A stretch of DNA of 64,000 bases from an uncultured Gemmatimonadota bacterium (GCA_902825965.1 CADEDA010000001.1:362450-426449); one strand, 5' to 3'; positions 8,773 through 17,793 are shown, counted from the first letter of the stretch. Made by a program: numbers and translations. The notes: generated from the letters alone by a model not told the origin.

Positions 8773-9927
8773 GTGCCGCTGGCCGCGCTCGTCCTCGCAG
8801 GACTCGCGATCCTGCCGCTGGTGGTGGTCGTGTGGCGGTTCCGGCGCAGCATGTCGCTCGATGCCTACGCCGAGCGCCTCGAAGCCGACGCCCCACTCGT
8901 CTCGGTGATCGTGCCGGCCCGCAACGAGGCGCACAACATCGCGCGCTGCGTGCGCAGCATCCTCGCCACGCGGTATCCCGCGGTCGAGGTGATCGTCGTG
9001 GACGACCACTCGCAGGACGGCACGGCAGCGATCGCCCGCCGGCTCACCACGGTGATCGACGCACCACCGCTGCCCGAGGGCTGGTTCGGGAAGCAATGGG
9101 CCTGCCACCAGGGGGCCCGGGCCGCGCGCGGTTCCCTGCTCTGCTTCACCGATGCCGATACCACCCACGGGCCGGAGCTCCTCACGCGCAGCGTCACGGC
9201 ACTCGAGCAACGTCAGGCCTCGTTGTTCACCGTCGCCGGCCGCCAGGAGATGGGCAGCTTCTGGGAGAAGGTCGTGCAGCCGGTGGTCTTCAGTGCGCTG
9301 CTCGCGCGCTACGGCGGCCTCGAGACGATGAGTGCGTCGATGGATCCGTTAAACAAGATCGCCAACGGGCAGTTCCTGCTCGTCCGCCGTGACCACTACG
9401 AGCGGATGGGCGGGCACGAGGCGGTCCGCGGCCACGTCGCCGAGGACCTGCGGCTCGCACAGCGCTTCACCGCGGCGGGCCTGCACGTGCACATGGTCCT
9501 CGCGCGGGAGCACCTGCACACGCGCATGTACACCTCGCTCGCGGAGATCCGTCGGGGCTGGGGGAAGAACGTGTACGCCGCCGGCCGCGACACGATGCGG
9601 CTCGGCCCGCTGGGTCGGCGACTGCTGCCGTGGTTCTTCCCCGTGCCGGCGCTGCTCCCGCTGCTGCCGCTCGTCCTCCTCGGCCTCGCGAGCGCGGGCG
9701 TCTTCGGCGCGGGCGTCGGCGGCGCGGGCGTCTGGTGGTTCGCCGCGATCGTGAGCGCCGCGAACCTCCTCTTCTATATGGGAGTGTACCGGTTCTCGCA
9801 GCTCCACCCGCTCTGGGCGCTGCTGCACCCGTTGGGCTGCGTGGTGTTCGCCTGGATCTGCGCCGAGGCGGCCGCACGCGGGCTCAGGGTCTCGTGGAAG
9901 GACCGCACCTACGACATGGTAGATTGA
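8773..9927 (+). CDS. Family 2 glycosyltransferase, membrane-bound (HpnB/CrtQ-like)
   Basis: The protein is 384 residues. An N-terminal membrane segment (about 1-21) leads into a GT-A domain with VSVIVPARNE, DDHSQDGT (77-84) and the metal-binding DADT (127-130), then an acidic EDLRLAQR motif near 224. Three C-terminal membrane segments follow. The LPEGWFGKQWAC stretch resembles the hopene-associated HpnB and carotenoid-associated CrtQ subgroups, so a lipid or isoprenoid acceptor is plausible. No hopanoid or carotenoid genes are nearby, so this is family-level inference. It starts at a GTG just after the carrier stop and ends three bases before the HAD gene. Confidence 0.85.
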   Translation: MPLAALVLAGLAILPLVVVVWRFRRSMSLDAYAERLEADAPLVSVIVPARNEAHNIARCVRSILATRYPAVEVIVVDDHSQDGTAAIARRLTTVIDAPPLPEGWFGKQWACHQGARAARGSLLCFTDADTTHGPELLTRSVTALEQRQASLFTVAGRQEMGSFWEKVVQPVVFSALLARYGGLETMSASMDPLNKIANGQFLLVRRDHYERMGGHEAVRGHVAEDLRLAQRFTAAGLHVHMVLAREHLHTRMYTSLAEIRRGWGKNVYAAGRDTMRLGPLGRRLLPWFFPVPALLPLLPLVLLGLASAGVFGAGVGGAGVWWFAAIVSAANLLFYMGVYRFSQLHPLWALLHPLGCVVFAWICAEAAARGLRVSWKDRTYDMVD

Positions 9928-9930
9928 GGC

Positions 9931-10599
9931 ATGACGGCACCCGCCATCCTCTTCGACCTCGACGGCACCCTTGTGGACTCCATCGACCTGCTCGTGCAGT
10001 CGATGGAGTACGCCTTCGCCGACCGCAGCCGCCGACCGCCCGTCGCGGACTGGGTGGCGGGCATCGGCACGCCACTCGACACCATGCTGCGGAGCTGGGC
10101 GGCGGACGAGGATGACGTGCGGCTGCTGCGCGGTCGGTACCGGGAGCACCAGATGGCGCACCACGACGCGATGACGCGTGCGTACCCCGGCGCGGTGGAG
10201 ACGGTGCGGGCCTTGCATGCGGCCGGACATCCACTGGGCGTGGTCACGAGCAAGCTCGAGTTCGGCGCGCGCAAGTCGCTCAAGTGGATCGGCGTGGAGG
10301 ACTGCTTCGCCGCCGTCGTGGGCATCGACGCGACGGCGAAGCACAAGCCGGAACCGGAACCCGTGTGGTACGCACTCGACCGGTTGGGTGGCGTGCCGCC
10401 CGAGCGCGCCGTGTTCATCGGCGATTCGACCCACGACATGCGCGCCGGACGCGCGGCCGGCGTCGTCACGGCGGCGGCGCTCTGGGGACCGTTCTCCCGC
10501 GCCCAGCTGGAAGCGGCGCAGCCGGACCACTGGTTGCGGAGCTTCGACGACGTCGATGCCGTGGTGCGCACGTTGGCGACGCGGTTCGCGATGACTTGA
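9931..10599 (+). CDS. HAD-superfamily hydrolase, phosphoglycolate phosphatase-like
   Basis: The protein is 222 residues. Motif I is DLDGT with nucleophile D9 and acid D11, motif II is VVTSK, motif III lies in KHKPEPEP and motif IV is IGDSTHDM, so the HAD site is complete. A four-helix cap between motifs I and II gives a C1-type layout, as in Gph/PpaX. Enzymes of this type dephosphorylate small metabolites such as phosphoglycolate or pyrophosphate; the substrate here is not determined. A TAGATT hexamer (9920-9925) lies five bases before the ATG inside the end of the previous gene and could be an internal promoter. Confidence 0.88.
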   Translation: MTAPAILFDLDGTLVDSIDLLVQSMEYAFADRSRRPPVADWVAGIGTPLDTMLRSWAADEDDVRLLRGRYREHQMAHHDAMTRAYPGAVETVRALHAAGHPLGVVTSKLEFGARKSLKWIGVEDCFAAVVGIDATAKHKPEPEPVWYALDRLGGVPPERAVFIGDSTHDMRAGRAAGVVTAAALWGPFSRAQLEAAQPDHWLRSFDDVDAVVRTLATRFAMT

Positions 10600-10636
10600 T
10601 GCAGGCGGACGAGGGGTCGGACGCGATGCTGCGTCC

Positions 10637-13600
10637 GTGCTCACCCCTCGTGATGCCGCAGAGTTGCTCGCGGCCGATGCCCCGCTCCCGGCAGTCGCCG
10701 CCGCGCTCGGCTTCGGCCCCGCCATGCCGCTGCCCGCCCGTGAGCGACGCGCCCTGCGCGACGCGGCGGGCTTCACCGATCCCGGGACGTTGCACGTCGC
10801 GGCCGGTGCCGACACGCGGCGGGCGCTGCTCGTCGTCTGCCCCACCGCGTTGGACGAGCACGCGCTGCCGCGCCTCGCGCGCAATCTCGCGCGAAGCCTC
10901 GCGCGGCGCTTCGCCCACTGCCGCTGGCTGCTGCTCCTCGCCGATGGCCCGCATCTCACGATCGCGGCGCCGGCGGTCGATGACCCGGGCCCGTTGCCCA
11001 TCCTGCGCGTGGACCGCTCGCAGGTCCGCGCCAGCGACGCCGAGACCGTGGCGGCACTCGTCGCGGCGGCCGATGGGGAGGCGGCGCTGGTGCACCTCCG
11101 ATGGCGCGAGACGCTGGGTCGCGACGCGCTCTCGCGACGTTTCTACCGCGACCTCGAACGCTGCGTCGCACAGCTCGCCACGACGGCGGTGGGGCGTGCC
11201 GATGCCGTGGATCGTCGGGCCCTGGCACTGCTTGCCGCGTCGCGGCTGCTGTTCCTCGCCTTCCTCGAAGCCAAGGGCTGGCTGGACCGCGACCGCGCCT
11301 TCCTTCGGCATCACATGGAGCGTTGCGCCGGCGGACGCGGCCTGCACCGCCGGCTCCTCGAACCGCTGTTCTTCGGCACGCTCAACACCCCGGTGCGCGC
11401 GCGGGCCGCAGCCGCCCGGGCCTTCGGTCGCGTACCCTTCCTCAACGGCGGTCTCTTCGCGCGCAGCCCGCTCGAGCGTCGGCACCGCCAGCTGCGGTTC
11501 ACGGACCACGCGATCGCCGAGGTGATCGGCGGCCTGCTCACGGGCTACCGCCTCACCGCGCGCGAGACGTCCACCATCGTCTCCGACGCCGCCGTCGATC
11601 CGGAGATGCTCGGCCGGGCCTTCGAGTCGCTGATGGCCGCAGCCACCCGTCGCGCACACGGCGCGTTCTACACGCCGCATGCCTTGATCGTACGACTGGC
11701 CGACCGCGCGCTCGCGGCCACCACGGCAACCGCGCCACGGGTGCTCGATCCCACCTGCGGATCCGGGGCGTTCCTGGTGTACGTGCTCGAGGCGCTCGCC
11801 GCGCGCCGACAGGCACAGGGTGACCCGCGGACACTCGGAGCGATCCGCCGCGAGGTGCTCACCAACTGCATCTTCGGCGTGGACATCGACCCCACGGCGG
11901 TCTGGCTGTGCCAGCTGCGTCTCTGGCTCGCCGTCGTCGTGGAGGAGGAGTACGACGACCCGATGCGCCTGCCGCCGCTGCCGAACCTCGACCGCAACGT
12001 GCGCGAGGGTGACGCGCTCGCGGGCGAGGGCTTCGAGGGCGATCCGCTGCCGCTGCAACCCCGGGACGGCGATGCGACGCGCCTGCTCCGGCTGCGCTAC
12101 ACCAAGGCCAGCGGACGTCGCAAGCTCACGCTGGCGCGCGTCCTCGACCGCGACGAACGCGGACGGGCCATCGCCGCGGTCGACCGACGGATCGAGCACG
12201 CACAGCGCCAACGTCGCGACCTGCTGCTGGTCGCCCGCGGGCCGGACCTGTTCGTCGCACGACGCGGCACGGACGCGGCCACGGCGCGGGCGCTGCGGGC
12301 GTGGCGCGAGCAGGTGCGCCAGCTGCGCCGCGAGCGCCGTCGCCTGCTCCACGGCGGCGCACTGCCGTTCGGCTTCGGCACCCATTTCCCCGACGTCGCG
12401 ACCGCAGGGGGGTTCGATGTCGTCCTCGGAAACCCGCCGTGGGTCCGCCCGCACGCGATCCCGGACGCGCAGCGCGACACCCTGCGCGCGCGCTTCGAGA
12501 CCGCACGCGCCGCCGCCTGGGATGCCGGCGCGGAGGCGGCCGGAGCCGGGCGCGGATTCGGATCGCAGGTGGATCTCGCGGCGCTGTGCACCGAACGCAG
12601 TGTGCAACTCCTGCGCGCCGATGGCGTGCTCGCCCTGTTGCTGCCGTCCAAGCTCTGGGGCTCCCTCGCGGGCGGCGGGCTGCGACGCCTGCTGCGAGAC
12701 CGCTGTGCCATCCTCGCACTCGACGACTGGAGTGCCGTCGCCACCGGGTTCGACGCGGTGGTCTATCCCTCCACGATCGTCGCACGACGCAGCGCGGCGG
12801 CCTGCACGGCGGAGATCGACCTGACGCGACATCGGCCGACCGGCGCGACCACGTGGCGCTGCAGTCACGAAGGGCTCGCCCTCGACGACACACCCGGGGC
12901 GCCCTGGTTGATGCTGCCGCCGGACGTCCGGCGCGCATTCGATCACTTGGCCGCGGCCGGCTGCAGCCTCGCCACGAGCCCGCTCGGCCGCCCAGTGCTC
13001 GGGGTGAAGACGGGCTGCAATGCGGCGTTCGTGATCGCGCCCGCGGAGCGCGACCAACTGGAGCCGGCGCTGCTGCGCCCCATCCTGCGCGGTGAGGACC
13101 TCGCCGCCTGGCGACCGCAGCGCAGCGAGGACCGCTTGCTGTGGACACACGACGCGCGCGGCATGCCGCGCCGCGAGCTGCCCGCGCGCGCCCGGGAGCG
13201 GCTCGCTCGCTGGCGCACACGCCTGGAGTCCCGGAGCGATGCCCGCGGTGCCGCGTGGTGGGCACTCTTCCGCACGGAGGCGGCGCGCAGCGACCGGCCG
13301 CGGGTGGTCTGGGGCGACATCGGGCGCGCGCCGCGTGCGAGTGTCATCGCGGCGGGCGACCGCGTGGTGCCGCTGAACACCTGCTACGTGGTGCGCACCG
13401 CAACGGAACAGGACGCTCAGGCCCTCGCCGCACTGCTCAACTCGCGGCTCGCCGCCGCCTGGTTGGCGTGCATCGCCGAACCCGCCCGTGGTGGCTACCA
13501 CCGCTACCTCGGGTGGACCTGCGCCCGGCTGCCCCTGCCACGCGACTGGCCGCGCGCATGCGCGGTACTCGCGCCCATCGCCGCGGCGGCGGCGCAGGGC

Positions 13601-13696
13601 GCAGCACCGGAGCCTGACGCCCTCGATGCCGCCGTGGCCGCCGCCTTCGGCATCGCACTCGCCGACGTGCAGGCCCTGCGCGATTGGGTACCGTGA
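10637..13696 (+). CDS. Eco57I-like class I N6-adenine DNA methyltransferase
   Basis: The protein is 1019 residues from a GTG. Residues 1-150 match nothing I recognise. Residues 170-320 contain the helical region typical of Eco57I/type IIG enzymes (RFYRDLERC, LLFLAFLEAKGWL, LNGGLF). The SAM motif I, LDPTCGSGAF, lies at about 370-379 and the catalytic NPPW at 599-602. A C-terminal region with GVKTGCNAAF looks like a target-recognition domain. The N-terminus shows no D...ExK nuclease motif, unlike type IIG restriction enzymes. The stop overlaps the next gene's GTG as GTGA, coupling it to a helicase. Alternatives are an orphan modification enzyme or a PglX-like enzyme; methylation is well supported, the biological role is not. 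Confidence 0.9.
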   Translation: MLTPRDAAELLAADAPLPAVAAALGFGPAMPLPARERRALRDAAGFTDPGTLHVAAGADTRRALLVVCPTALDEHALPRLARNLARSLARRFAHCRWLLLLADGPHLTIAAPAVDDPGPLPILRVDRSQVRASDAETVAALVAAADGEAALVHLRWRETLGRDALSRRFYRDLERCVAQLATTAVGRADAVDRRALALLAASRLLFLAFLEAKGWLDRDRAFLRHHMERCAGGRGLHRRLLEPLFFGTLNTPVRARAAAARAFGRVPFLNGGLFARSPLERRHRQLRFTDHAIAEVIGGLLTGYRLTARETSTIVSDAAVDPEMLGRAFESLMAAATRRAHGAFYTPHALIVRLADRALAATTATAPRVLDPTCGSGAFLVYVLEALAARRQAQGDPRTLGAIRREVLTNCIFGVDIDPTAVWLCQLRLWLAVVVEEEYDDPMRLPPLPNLDRNVREGDALAGEGFEGDPLPLQPRDGDATRLLRLRYTKASGRRKLTLARVLDRDERGRAIAAVDRRIEHAQRQRRDLLLVARGPDLFVARRGTDAATARALRAWREQVRQLRRERRRLLHGGALPFGFGTHFPDVATAGGFDVVLGNPPWVRPHAIPDAQRDTLRARFETARAAAWDAGAEAAGAGRGFGSQVDLAALCTERSVQLLRADGVLALLLPSKLWGSLAGGGLRRLLRDRCAILALDDWSAVATGFDAVVYPSTIVARRSAAACTAEIDLTRHRPTGATTWRCSHEGLALDDTPGAPWLMLPPDVRRAFDHLAAAGCSLATSPLGRPVLGVKTGCNAAFVIAPAERDQLEPALLRPILRGEDLAAWRPQRSEDRLLWTHDARGMPRRELPARARERLARWRTRLESRSDARGAAWWALFRTEAARSDRPRVVWGDIGRAPRASVIAAGDRVVPLNTCYVVRTATEQDAQALAALLNSRLAAAWLACIAEPARGGYHRYLGWTCARLPLPRDWPRACAVLAPIAAAAAQGAAPEPDALDAAVAAAFGIALADVQALRDWVP

Positions 13697-15900
13697 CCCT
13701 CGGCGAGTACGCGCTCCGCGCCGACCAGGTCCGTGCCGTCGCGGCGCTCCGCCGGGCGATCGATCGGTTCGGCGGGGCGCTCTGCGCCGATCGACCCGGA
13801 AGCGGCAAGACCATCGTCGCACTCGGCGTCGCGTCGGGGTTCGGGGGAGCGCTGGTCGTCGCACCCGCGACGCTGCGGGAGCAGTGGGCGGACGCCGCGA
13901 CCCGCGCCGGGATCCCCATCACATTCAGCAGTGTCGAGGCACTGAGTCGACCGGTCGATGCGACGCGCGACACCCGCCGCGAACGCCACGATCCGCTGCC
14001 GCCGCTGCTCATCGTGGACGAGGCCCACCATGTCCGCACGCCGACGACGGCGCGGCATCGTCGGCTCGCCGCGTGGTGCGCGCAGCGCCCGGTGCTGTTG
14101 CTCACCGCCACTCCCGTGGTCAATCGCCTCGCCGACCGCGATGCGCTCCTGTCGCTGTTCCTCGGGGCACGCGCGCGCGCGCCGAGCGCCGCACTGCTCG
14201 AGCAGGTGATCCTGCGCAGCACGGCGCAGGCGGTGCACCCCGCGCGCGTCCGCCGGCTGCCCCCGCTCCGCGCGGCGCCGGACGTCCCGGGACTCGCCGC
14301 GGCGCTGCGCGCGCTGCCGCCCCCGCTGCCCGCCTCGGATGGCGCAACGGCCGCGGCGTTGATCCGCATGTCGCTGGCATTGGCATGGCAGTCCAGTCTC
14401 GCGGCGCTCGATGCGGCGCTCCGCCGCCGCCAGCAGCGTGGGGTCGCGTTCGACGCGTTACTCTCGGCCGGCCGCGTCCCCTCGCGTGCGGCGCTCTCGC
14501 GTTGGGTGCGCTGCGACGACACGGTGCAGCTCGCGTTCCCGGCGCTCGAACCGGCCGCGGTCGCTCCCGCGGCCGACGCACGGCAGGTCCTGGAGGCACA
14601 TCTCGCTGCCGTGGGCGCCCTGCGTCGGTGCATCGCACCGGCGATCGCGGCCGATACCGCCGCGCGGGCGGCGGCGCTGCGGGCGCTGCTCGACACGCAT
14701 CCACGGGAGCGCGTGGTGGTCTTTGCGCGGCACGCGGAGACGATCCGCGCACTGGCGCGCGCGCTGCGCGACGTCGCGGGTGTGGTGTCGATCACGGGGG
14801 ATCGCGTGGTCGCCGCCTCGGGACGCTGGACCCGCGTGGAGGTGCTCCGCGCCCTCGGTCCTCGGGCCGCGCGATTCGATCCCGCGGACCCGCGCGGCTT
14901 CCGGCTGCTGCTCGCCACGGACGTCGTGGCCGAGGGCATCGAGCTGCAGGCCGCGAGCGTGCTGATCCACGCCGACCTCCCCTGGACGCCGGCGCGACTG
15001 GCGCAGCGCCGCGGACGTGTGGCGCGTGCGGGTCAGACGGCGCCGGAGGTCCTCGTCGGTCGTTTCGTCGCAGCCCGCGGCGCCGCGGCACTCATACGAT
15101 TGGGCGCACGCCTGCGCCGCAAGGCGGATGCGGCCGCCCGCGCGATCGCCGAGGCCGATGCACACACGCAGCTCGAACGCTGGTGGCGCGCGACGCGGCC
15201 CACGCGTGGCACGCCGGCGGTGCCTGACGGGTTCGTGGCGGCAGTCCGCGTCGGCGACCGGACGGTCTTCGTGGGCGGCACGCGACGCGAGCCCGCCACC
15301 GAGCACCGGCCCGACGCCTGGAGACTGCTCACGCGTCCGCGTCGGGTGCTCGCGATGCTCCGCGCGTCGGTGTCCCTGCGCGGCGCAGGCGCCGTCGACG
15401 CAGCACCGATGGTGCACACGGCGCGGCGCCTGCTCGCCCGCCACTTCCGCCGCCTCGCACTGCAGCGCTCGCTGCACGGTGGGGACGGGGATGCACCGGC
15501 GGACGCGGTGGACCATCGCCTGCGGCGCAGCGTGCAGCGGGCGTTGGACCACCGCCTCGCGCAGAGCGCCGCGCTCGCACGTGGACCGGTCGCCGCGCGC
15601 ATCGCGCGCCTGCGCGCGGCACTGGAGCGGCCGCTGGGCAGCGCGAGCGAACGATCGCTGCGGCGGATCCTCGCGTCGGATCCGCCCGACCTCCTCGGAC
15701 GGCTCGAGGCCTTGGTGGCTTCGCTGCCTCCCACGCGCCCCGGTGCCGACACCGCGACGCCGCGCCTGCGGCGTCTGGTGCTGCTCAGCCGCGCTTCGAC
15801 TCCGCGCGTTCCGCCAGCAGCTTCGCCTGGAAGCGCTGCGCCTCCCCGAGCCGCTCGATCTCGATCGCCATCGCGTCGAGACTCTGCTGGAGTTGGGTGA
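13693..15900 (+). CDS. SF2 (SNF2/DEAH-like) helicase partner of the methyltransferase
   Basis: The start is taken at the GTG at 13693, overlapping the methyltransferase stop as GTGA; a TTG nine bases earlier is less likely. The protein is 735 residues. It carries Walker A GSGKT (36-40), DEAH (109-112), a motif III LLLTATP, and in the second RecA lobe TDVVAEGIE and QRRGRVARAGQ (438-448). The ATPase core ends near 470. The remaining 265 residues are Arg/Ala-rich and helical, with no HKD, HNH or PD-ExK nuclease motif visible. The last 38 codons lie antisense to the neighbouring gene's 3' end and are low-complexity, so the C-terminus may be an extension. It resembles defence-island helicases such as DISARM DrmD only at the domain level. 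Confidence 0.88.
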   Translation: MTLGEYALRADQVRAVAALRRAIDRFGGALCADRPGSGKTIVALGVASGFGGALVVAPATLREQWADAATRAGIPITFSSVEALSRPVDATRDTRRERHDPLPPLLIVDEAHHVRTPTTARHRRLAAWCAQRPVLLLTATPVVNRLADRDALLSLFLGARARAPSAALLEQVILRSTAQAVHPARVRRLPPLRAAPDVPGLAAALRALPPPLPASDGATAAALIRMSLALAWQSSLAALDAALRRRQQRGVAFDALLSAGRVPSRAALSRWVRCDDTVQLAFPALEPAAVAPAADARQVLEAHLAAVGALRRCIAPAIAADTAARAAALRALLDTHPRERVVVFARHAETIRALARALRDVAGVVSITGDRVVAASGRWTRVEVLRALGPRAARFDPADPRGFRLLLATDVVAEGIELQAASVLIHADLPWTPARLAQRRGRVARAGQTAPEVLVGRFVAARGAAALIRLGARLRRKADAAARAIAEADAHTQLERWWRATRPTRGTPAVPDGFVAAVRVGDRTVFVGGTRREPATEHRPDAWRLLTRPRRVLAMLRASVSLRGAGAVDAAPMVHTARRLLARHFRRLALQRSLHGGDGDAPADAVDHRLRRSVQRALDHRLAQSAALARGPVAARIARLRAALERPLGSASERSLRRILASDPPDLLGRLEALVASLPPTRPGADTATPRLRRLVLLSRASTPRVPPAASPGSAAPPRAARSRSPSRRDSAGVG

Positions 15901-16270
15901 TCTGCGGCTGCAGGTCGGCGGCACGGACGGTGCCGAGCTCGGCCTTGCGGTCCATGCGCCGTCCGAACGCGCGTGCGAGCGGCCAACCGATGAAGATCAC
16001 CACGAGCATCGCCAGCGACATCGCGGTGAGCGGCACCACCTGCGGCGGGATGATCGTCTGCGGGTCGAACGGCAGGTCGCCGCGGCCGGCGCTGGTGCCG
16101 TCCCCGATGGCGACCGGCGCATCGGCGGGCTGCCCGCCGCCGGACTGCCCTCCGGTCACGGTCGGAGCCGGGGCGACCGCATCGCCGCCTGTGGACTGCC
16201 CCGCACGGGCGGGCAAGGTCGGGATCGGCGGCGGCGCCTTGGCGTCCTGCGGGAGCGGCATGGTCAGCAT
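15785..16270 (-). CDS. Membrane protein with Pro/Gly-rich N-terminus and C-terminal coiled coil
   Basis: The protein is 161 residues. The first 80 residues are rich in Pro, Gly and Ala without structure. One membrane segment follows at about 83-100 (LTAMSLAMLVVIFIGWPLA), then a basic patch and a heptad-rich helix (about 113-155) that should form a coiled coil. A GGAGAG precedes the ATG at 16270. Its 3' end overlaps the helicase gene's 3' end by 116 bases. I do not recognise a named family. The topology suggests an inner-membrane anchor with a cytoplasmic coiled coil. Confidence 0.72.
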   Translation of the reverse strand: MLTMPLPQDAKAPPPIPTLPARAGQSTGGDAVAPAPTVTGGQSGGGQPADAPVAIGDGTSAGRGDLPFDPQTIIPPQVVPLTAMSLAMLVVIFIGWPLARAFGRRMDRKAELGTVRAADLQPQITQLQQSLDAMAIEIERLGEAQRFQAKLLAERAESKRG

Positions 16271-16485
16271 CGGTCTCTCCGGCGGTGGTATGGCTCCAGT
16301 GCCCTACGGCACGCGACGGTCCGGGGTTCCGGCGGATTCCCGGCGGACCGGAGTTCCCATCCGGCCCTGACGCACCGAACGTTATCCCGTCCGGGCCGTC
16401 CCCGAGAGTCCTCCCGGGGTGCGGGCCGTTCAAACCTTTCCGGGCGCCACCCCGTCCCATCCTGCGAAGACCCACACGGCGCCGC

Positions 16486-17052
16486 GTGACCCTTCCCCTG
16501 ATCCCACTCACCCCCACACCCGATCTCCCGCTCGACGACGTCGCGCTCGCCATGCAAGGCGACCGGCGCGCGTTCGAACGGCTCTATCGGGCGAACGTGG
16601 ACCGCGTCTTCTCGGTCTGCGTCCGCATGGTGGGGGACCGGAGTCGGGCCGAGGAGCTCACGCAGGACGCCTTTGTGCGGGCGTGGGAGAAGCTCGGCAC
16701 GTTCCGGCAGGACGCGAAGTTCAGCACATGGCTCCATCGACTCACCGTCAACGTGGTGCTCAACGACCGCGAGGCGGAGGGCCGGCGGCGGGACCGGCAT
16801 GACGAAGGGATCGAGGACATGGACAGCATCGCGTTCCAGGATGTGCGTCCGCTCCCCGTCCCCGGCCTCTCACTCGATCTCGAGCAGGCCATCGCCACGC
16901 TGCCGCCGGGCGCGAAGAAGGTCTTCGTCCTGCACGATGTGGAAGGCTATACCCATGAAGAGATCGGCGAGATGCTCGGCGTGACCGCCGGAGGGTGCAA
17001 GGCCCAGTTGCATCGCGCCCGAATGCTTTTGCGGAGGATGTTGACCCGATGA
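16486..17052 (+). CDS. ECF-type RNA polymerase sigma factor
   Basis: The protein is 188 residues from the GTG at 16486; an in-frame ATG 200 bases upstream would add an unlikely proline-rich leader. Region 2 is clear (FERLYRANVDRVFSVCVRM, EELTQDAFVRAWEKL, FSTWLHRLTVN). Region 4 holds VFVLHDVEGYTHEEIGEML and the recognition helix AGGCKAQLHRARMLLRRML. It recruits RNA polymerase to alternative promoters under envelope or other stress. Its stop overlaps the anti-sigma start as ATGA. The 215-bp gap upstream, shared with the divergent membrane-protein gene, must contain its promoter; autoregulation is usual in such families but not shown here. Confidence 0.93.
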   Translation: MTLPLIPLTPTPDLPLDDVALAMQGDRRAFERLYRANVDRVFSVCVRMVGDRSRAEELTQDAFVRAWEKLGTFRQDAKFSTWLHRLTVNVVLNDREAEGRRRDRHDEGIEDMDSIAFQDVRPLPVPGLSLDLEQAIATLPPGAKKVFVLHDVEGYTHEEIGEMLGVTAGGCKAQLHRARMLLRRMLTR

Positions 17053-17786
17053 CCGAATATCGCCACCACCACGACGTGACGGACGTCGCGCACCGCGCCG
17101 ATTGCGCGGAGTGCGCGAGCGTGTGGGCCGACCTCGAGCGGATCAGTGCCGAGGCAGCCGCCCTGCCCGTGCTCACACCCAGCCGCGACCTCTGGTCCGG
17201 GATCGAGGCGCGGCTCGACGGGGTGTCGCCGGCGGCCCCGGTGTCCCCGATGCCGTCGCCGGCGGCCACGGGCCGCGCGACCGCCCGCGCGGCGGCGCGC
17301 TGGTTCTCGCCGGCAACGCTGCGGCTCGCGATCGCCGCGTCGGCCCTCGTGGCCGTGACGGCCGGCGTGACCTGGCGGCTCGCCAAGGCGCCGCAGACGA
17401 CCACCACGCTGCTGGTGCAGGGCGGCGAACCGGTGGTCGGCGGCTCCGTCGCCGTCGTGAGTGATGTGCCACTCGACAGCGTCGGGTCGGCGCTGGACCG
17501 CGCCGTGCGCATCCGCGCGGCCGGCTACGAGGAGGAGTTCCAGACGATGGATGCGGAGATCCGCACCATGCAGACCCTGCTCGAGCAGCGCCGCGGCCAG
17601 CTCGATTCCGCGACCGTGGCCGTGCTCGAGCGCAACCTCGCGGTGATCGACCAAGCCATCCGCGAGAGCCGCGATGCCTTCCAGAAGGACCCCGCCAGCC
17701 GGTTCCTGGCCGCGCAGCTCTCGCGGTCCTACACCACCAAGCTCACGCTCCTCCGCTCGACGGCGATGATGCCGGCGGGGACCTGA
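17049..17786 (+). CDS. Membrane anti-sigma factor with zinc-binding motif
   Basis: The protein is 245 residues. The ATG at 17049 overlaps the sigma-factor stop as ATGA. Near the N-terminus an H15-x3-C19-x2-C22 motif matches the zinc-containing anti-sigma (ZAS) fold that clamps an ECF sigma factor. A single membrane segment lies at about 92-110 (LRLAIAASALVAVTAGVTW), followed by a periplasmic helical domain with a likely coiled coil (about 155-225). This layout fits a transmembrane regulator that releases the sigma factor on an envelope signal. Seven bases separate it from the first DUF4097 gene, suggesting one operon. Confidence 0.88.
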   Translation: MTEYRHHHDVTDVAHRADCAECASVWADLERISAEAAALPVLTPSRDLWSGIEARLDGVSPAAPVSPMPSPAATGRATARAAARWFSPATLRLAIAASALVAVTAGVTWRLAKAPQTTTTLLVQGGEPVVGGSVAVVSDVPLDSVGSALDRAVRIRAAGYEEEFQTMDAEIRTMQTLLEQRRGQLDSATVAVLERNLAVIDQAIRESRDAFQKDPASRFLAAQLSRSYTTKLTLLRSTAMMPAGT

Positions 17787-17793
17787 TCCGGAC

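Noticed and set aside
10466..13864. 1132-codon open frame on the minus strand opposite the methyltransferase
   Set aside because: Composition is Arg/Gly/Ala/His-rich with no family motif, and it lies antisense to a gene with clear catalytic motifs. Long antisense frames are expected at this GC content.
10637..15900. Complete BREX or DISARM locus
   Set aside because: Only a methyltransferase and one helicase are present. No PglZ, BrxC/PglY, BrxL, DrmA, DrmB or phospholipase-D-type DrmC is encoded on either side.
16285..16485. Longer start for the sigma factor
   Set aside because: The 67 extra residues are Pro/Gly/Arg-rich with no similarity to region 1, and they fill the shared promoter gap with the divergent gene.
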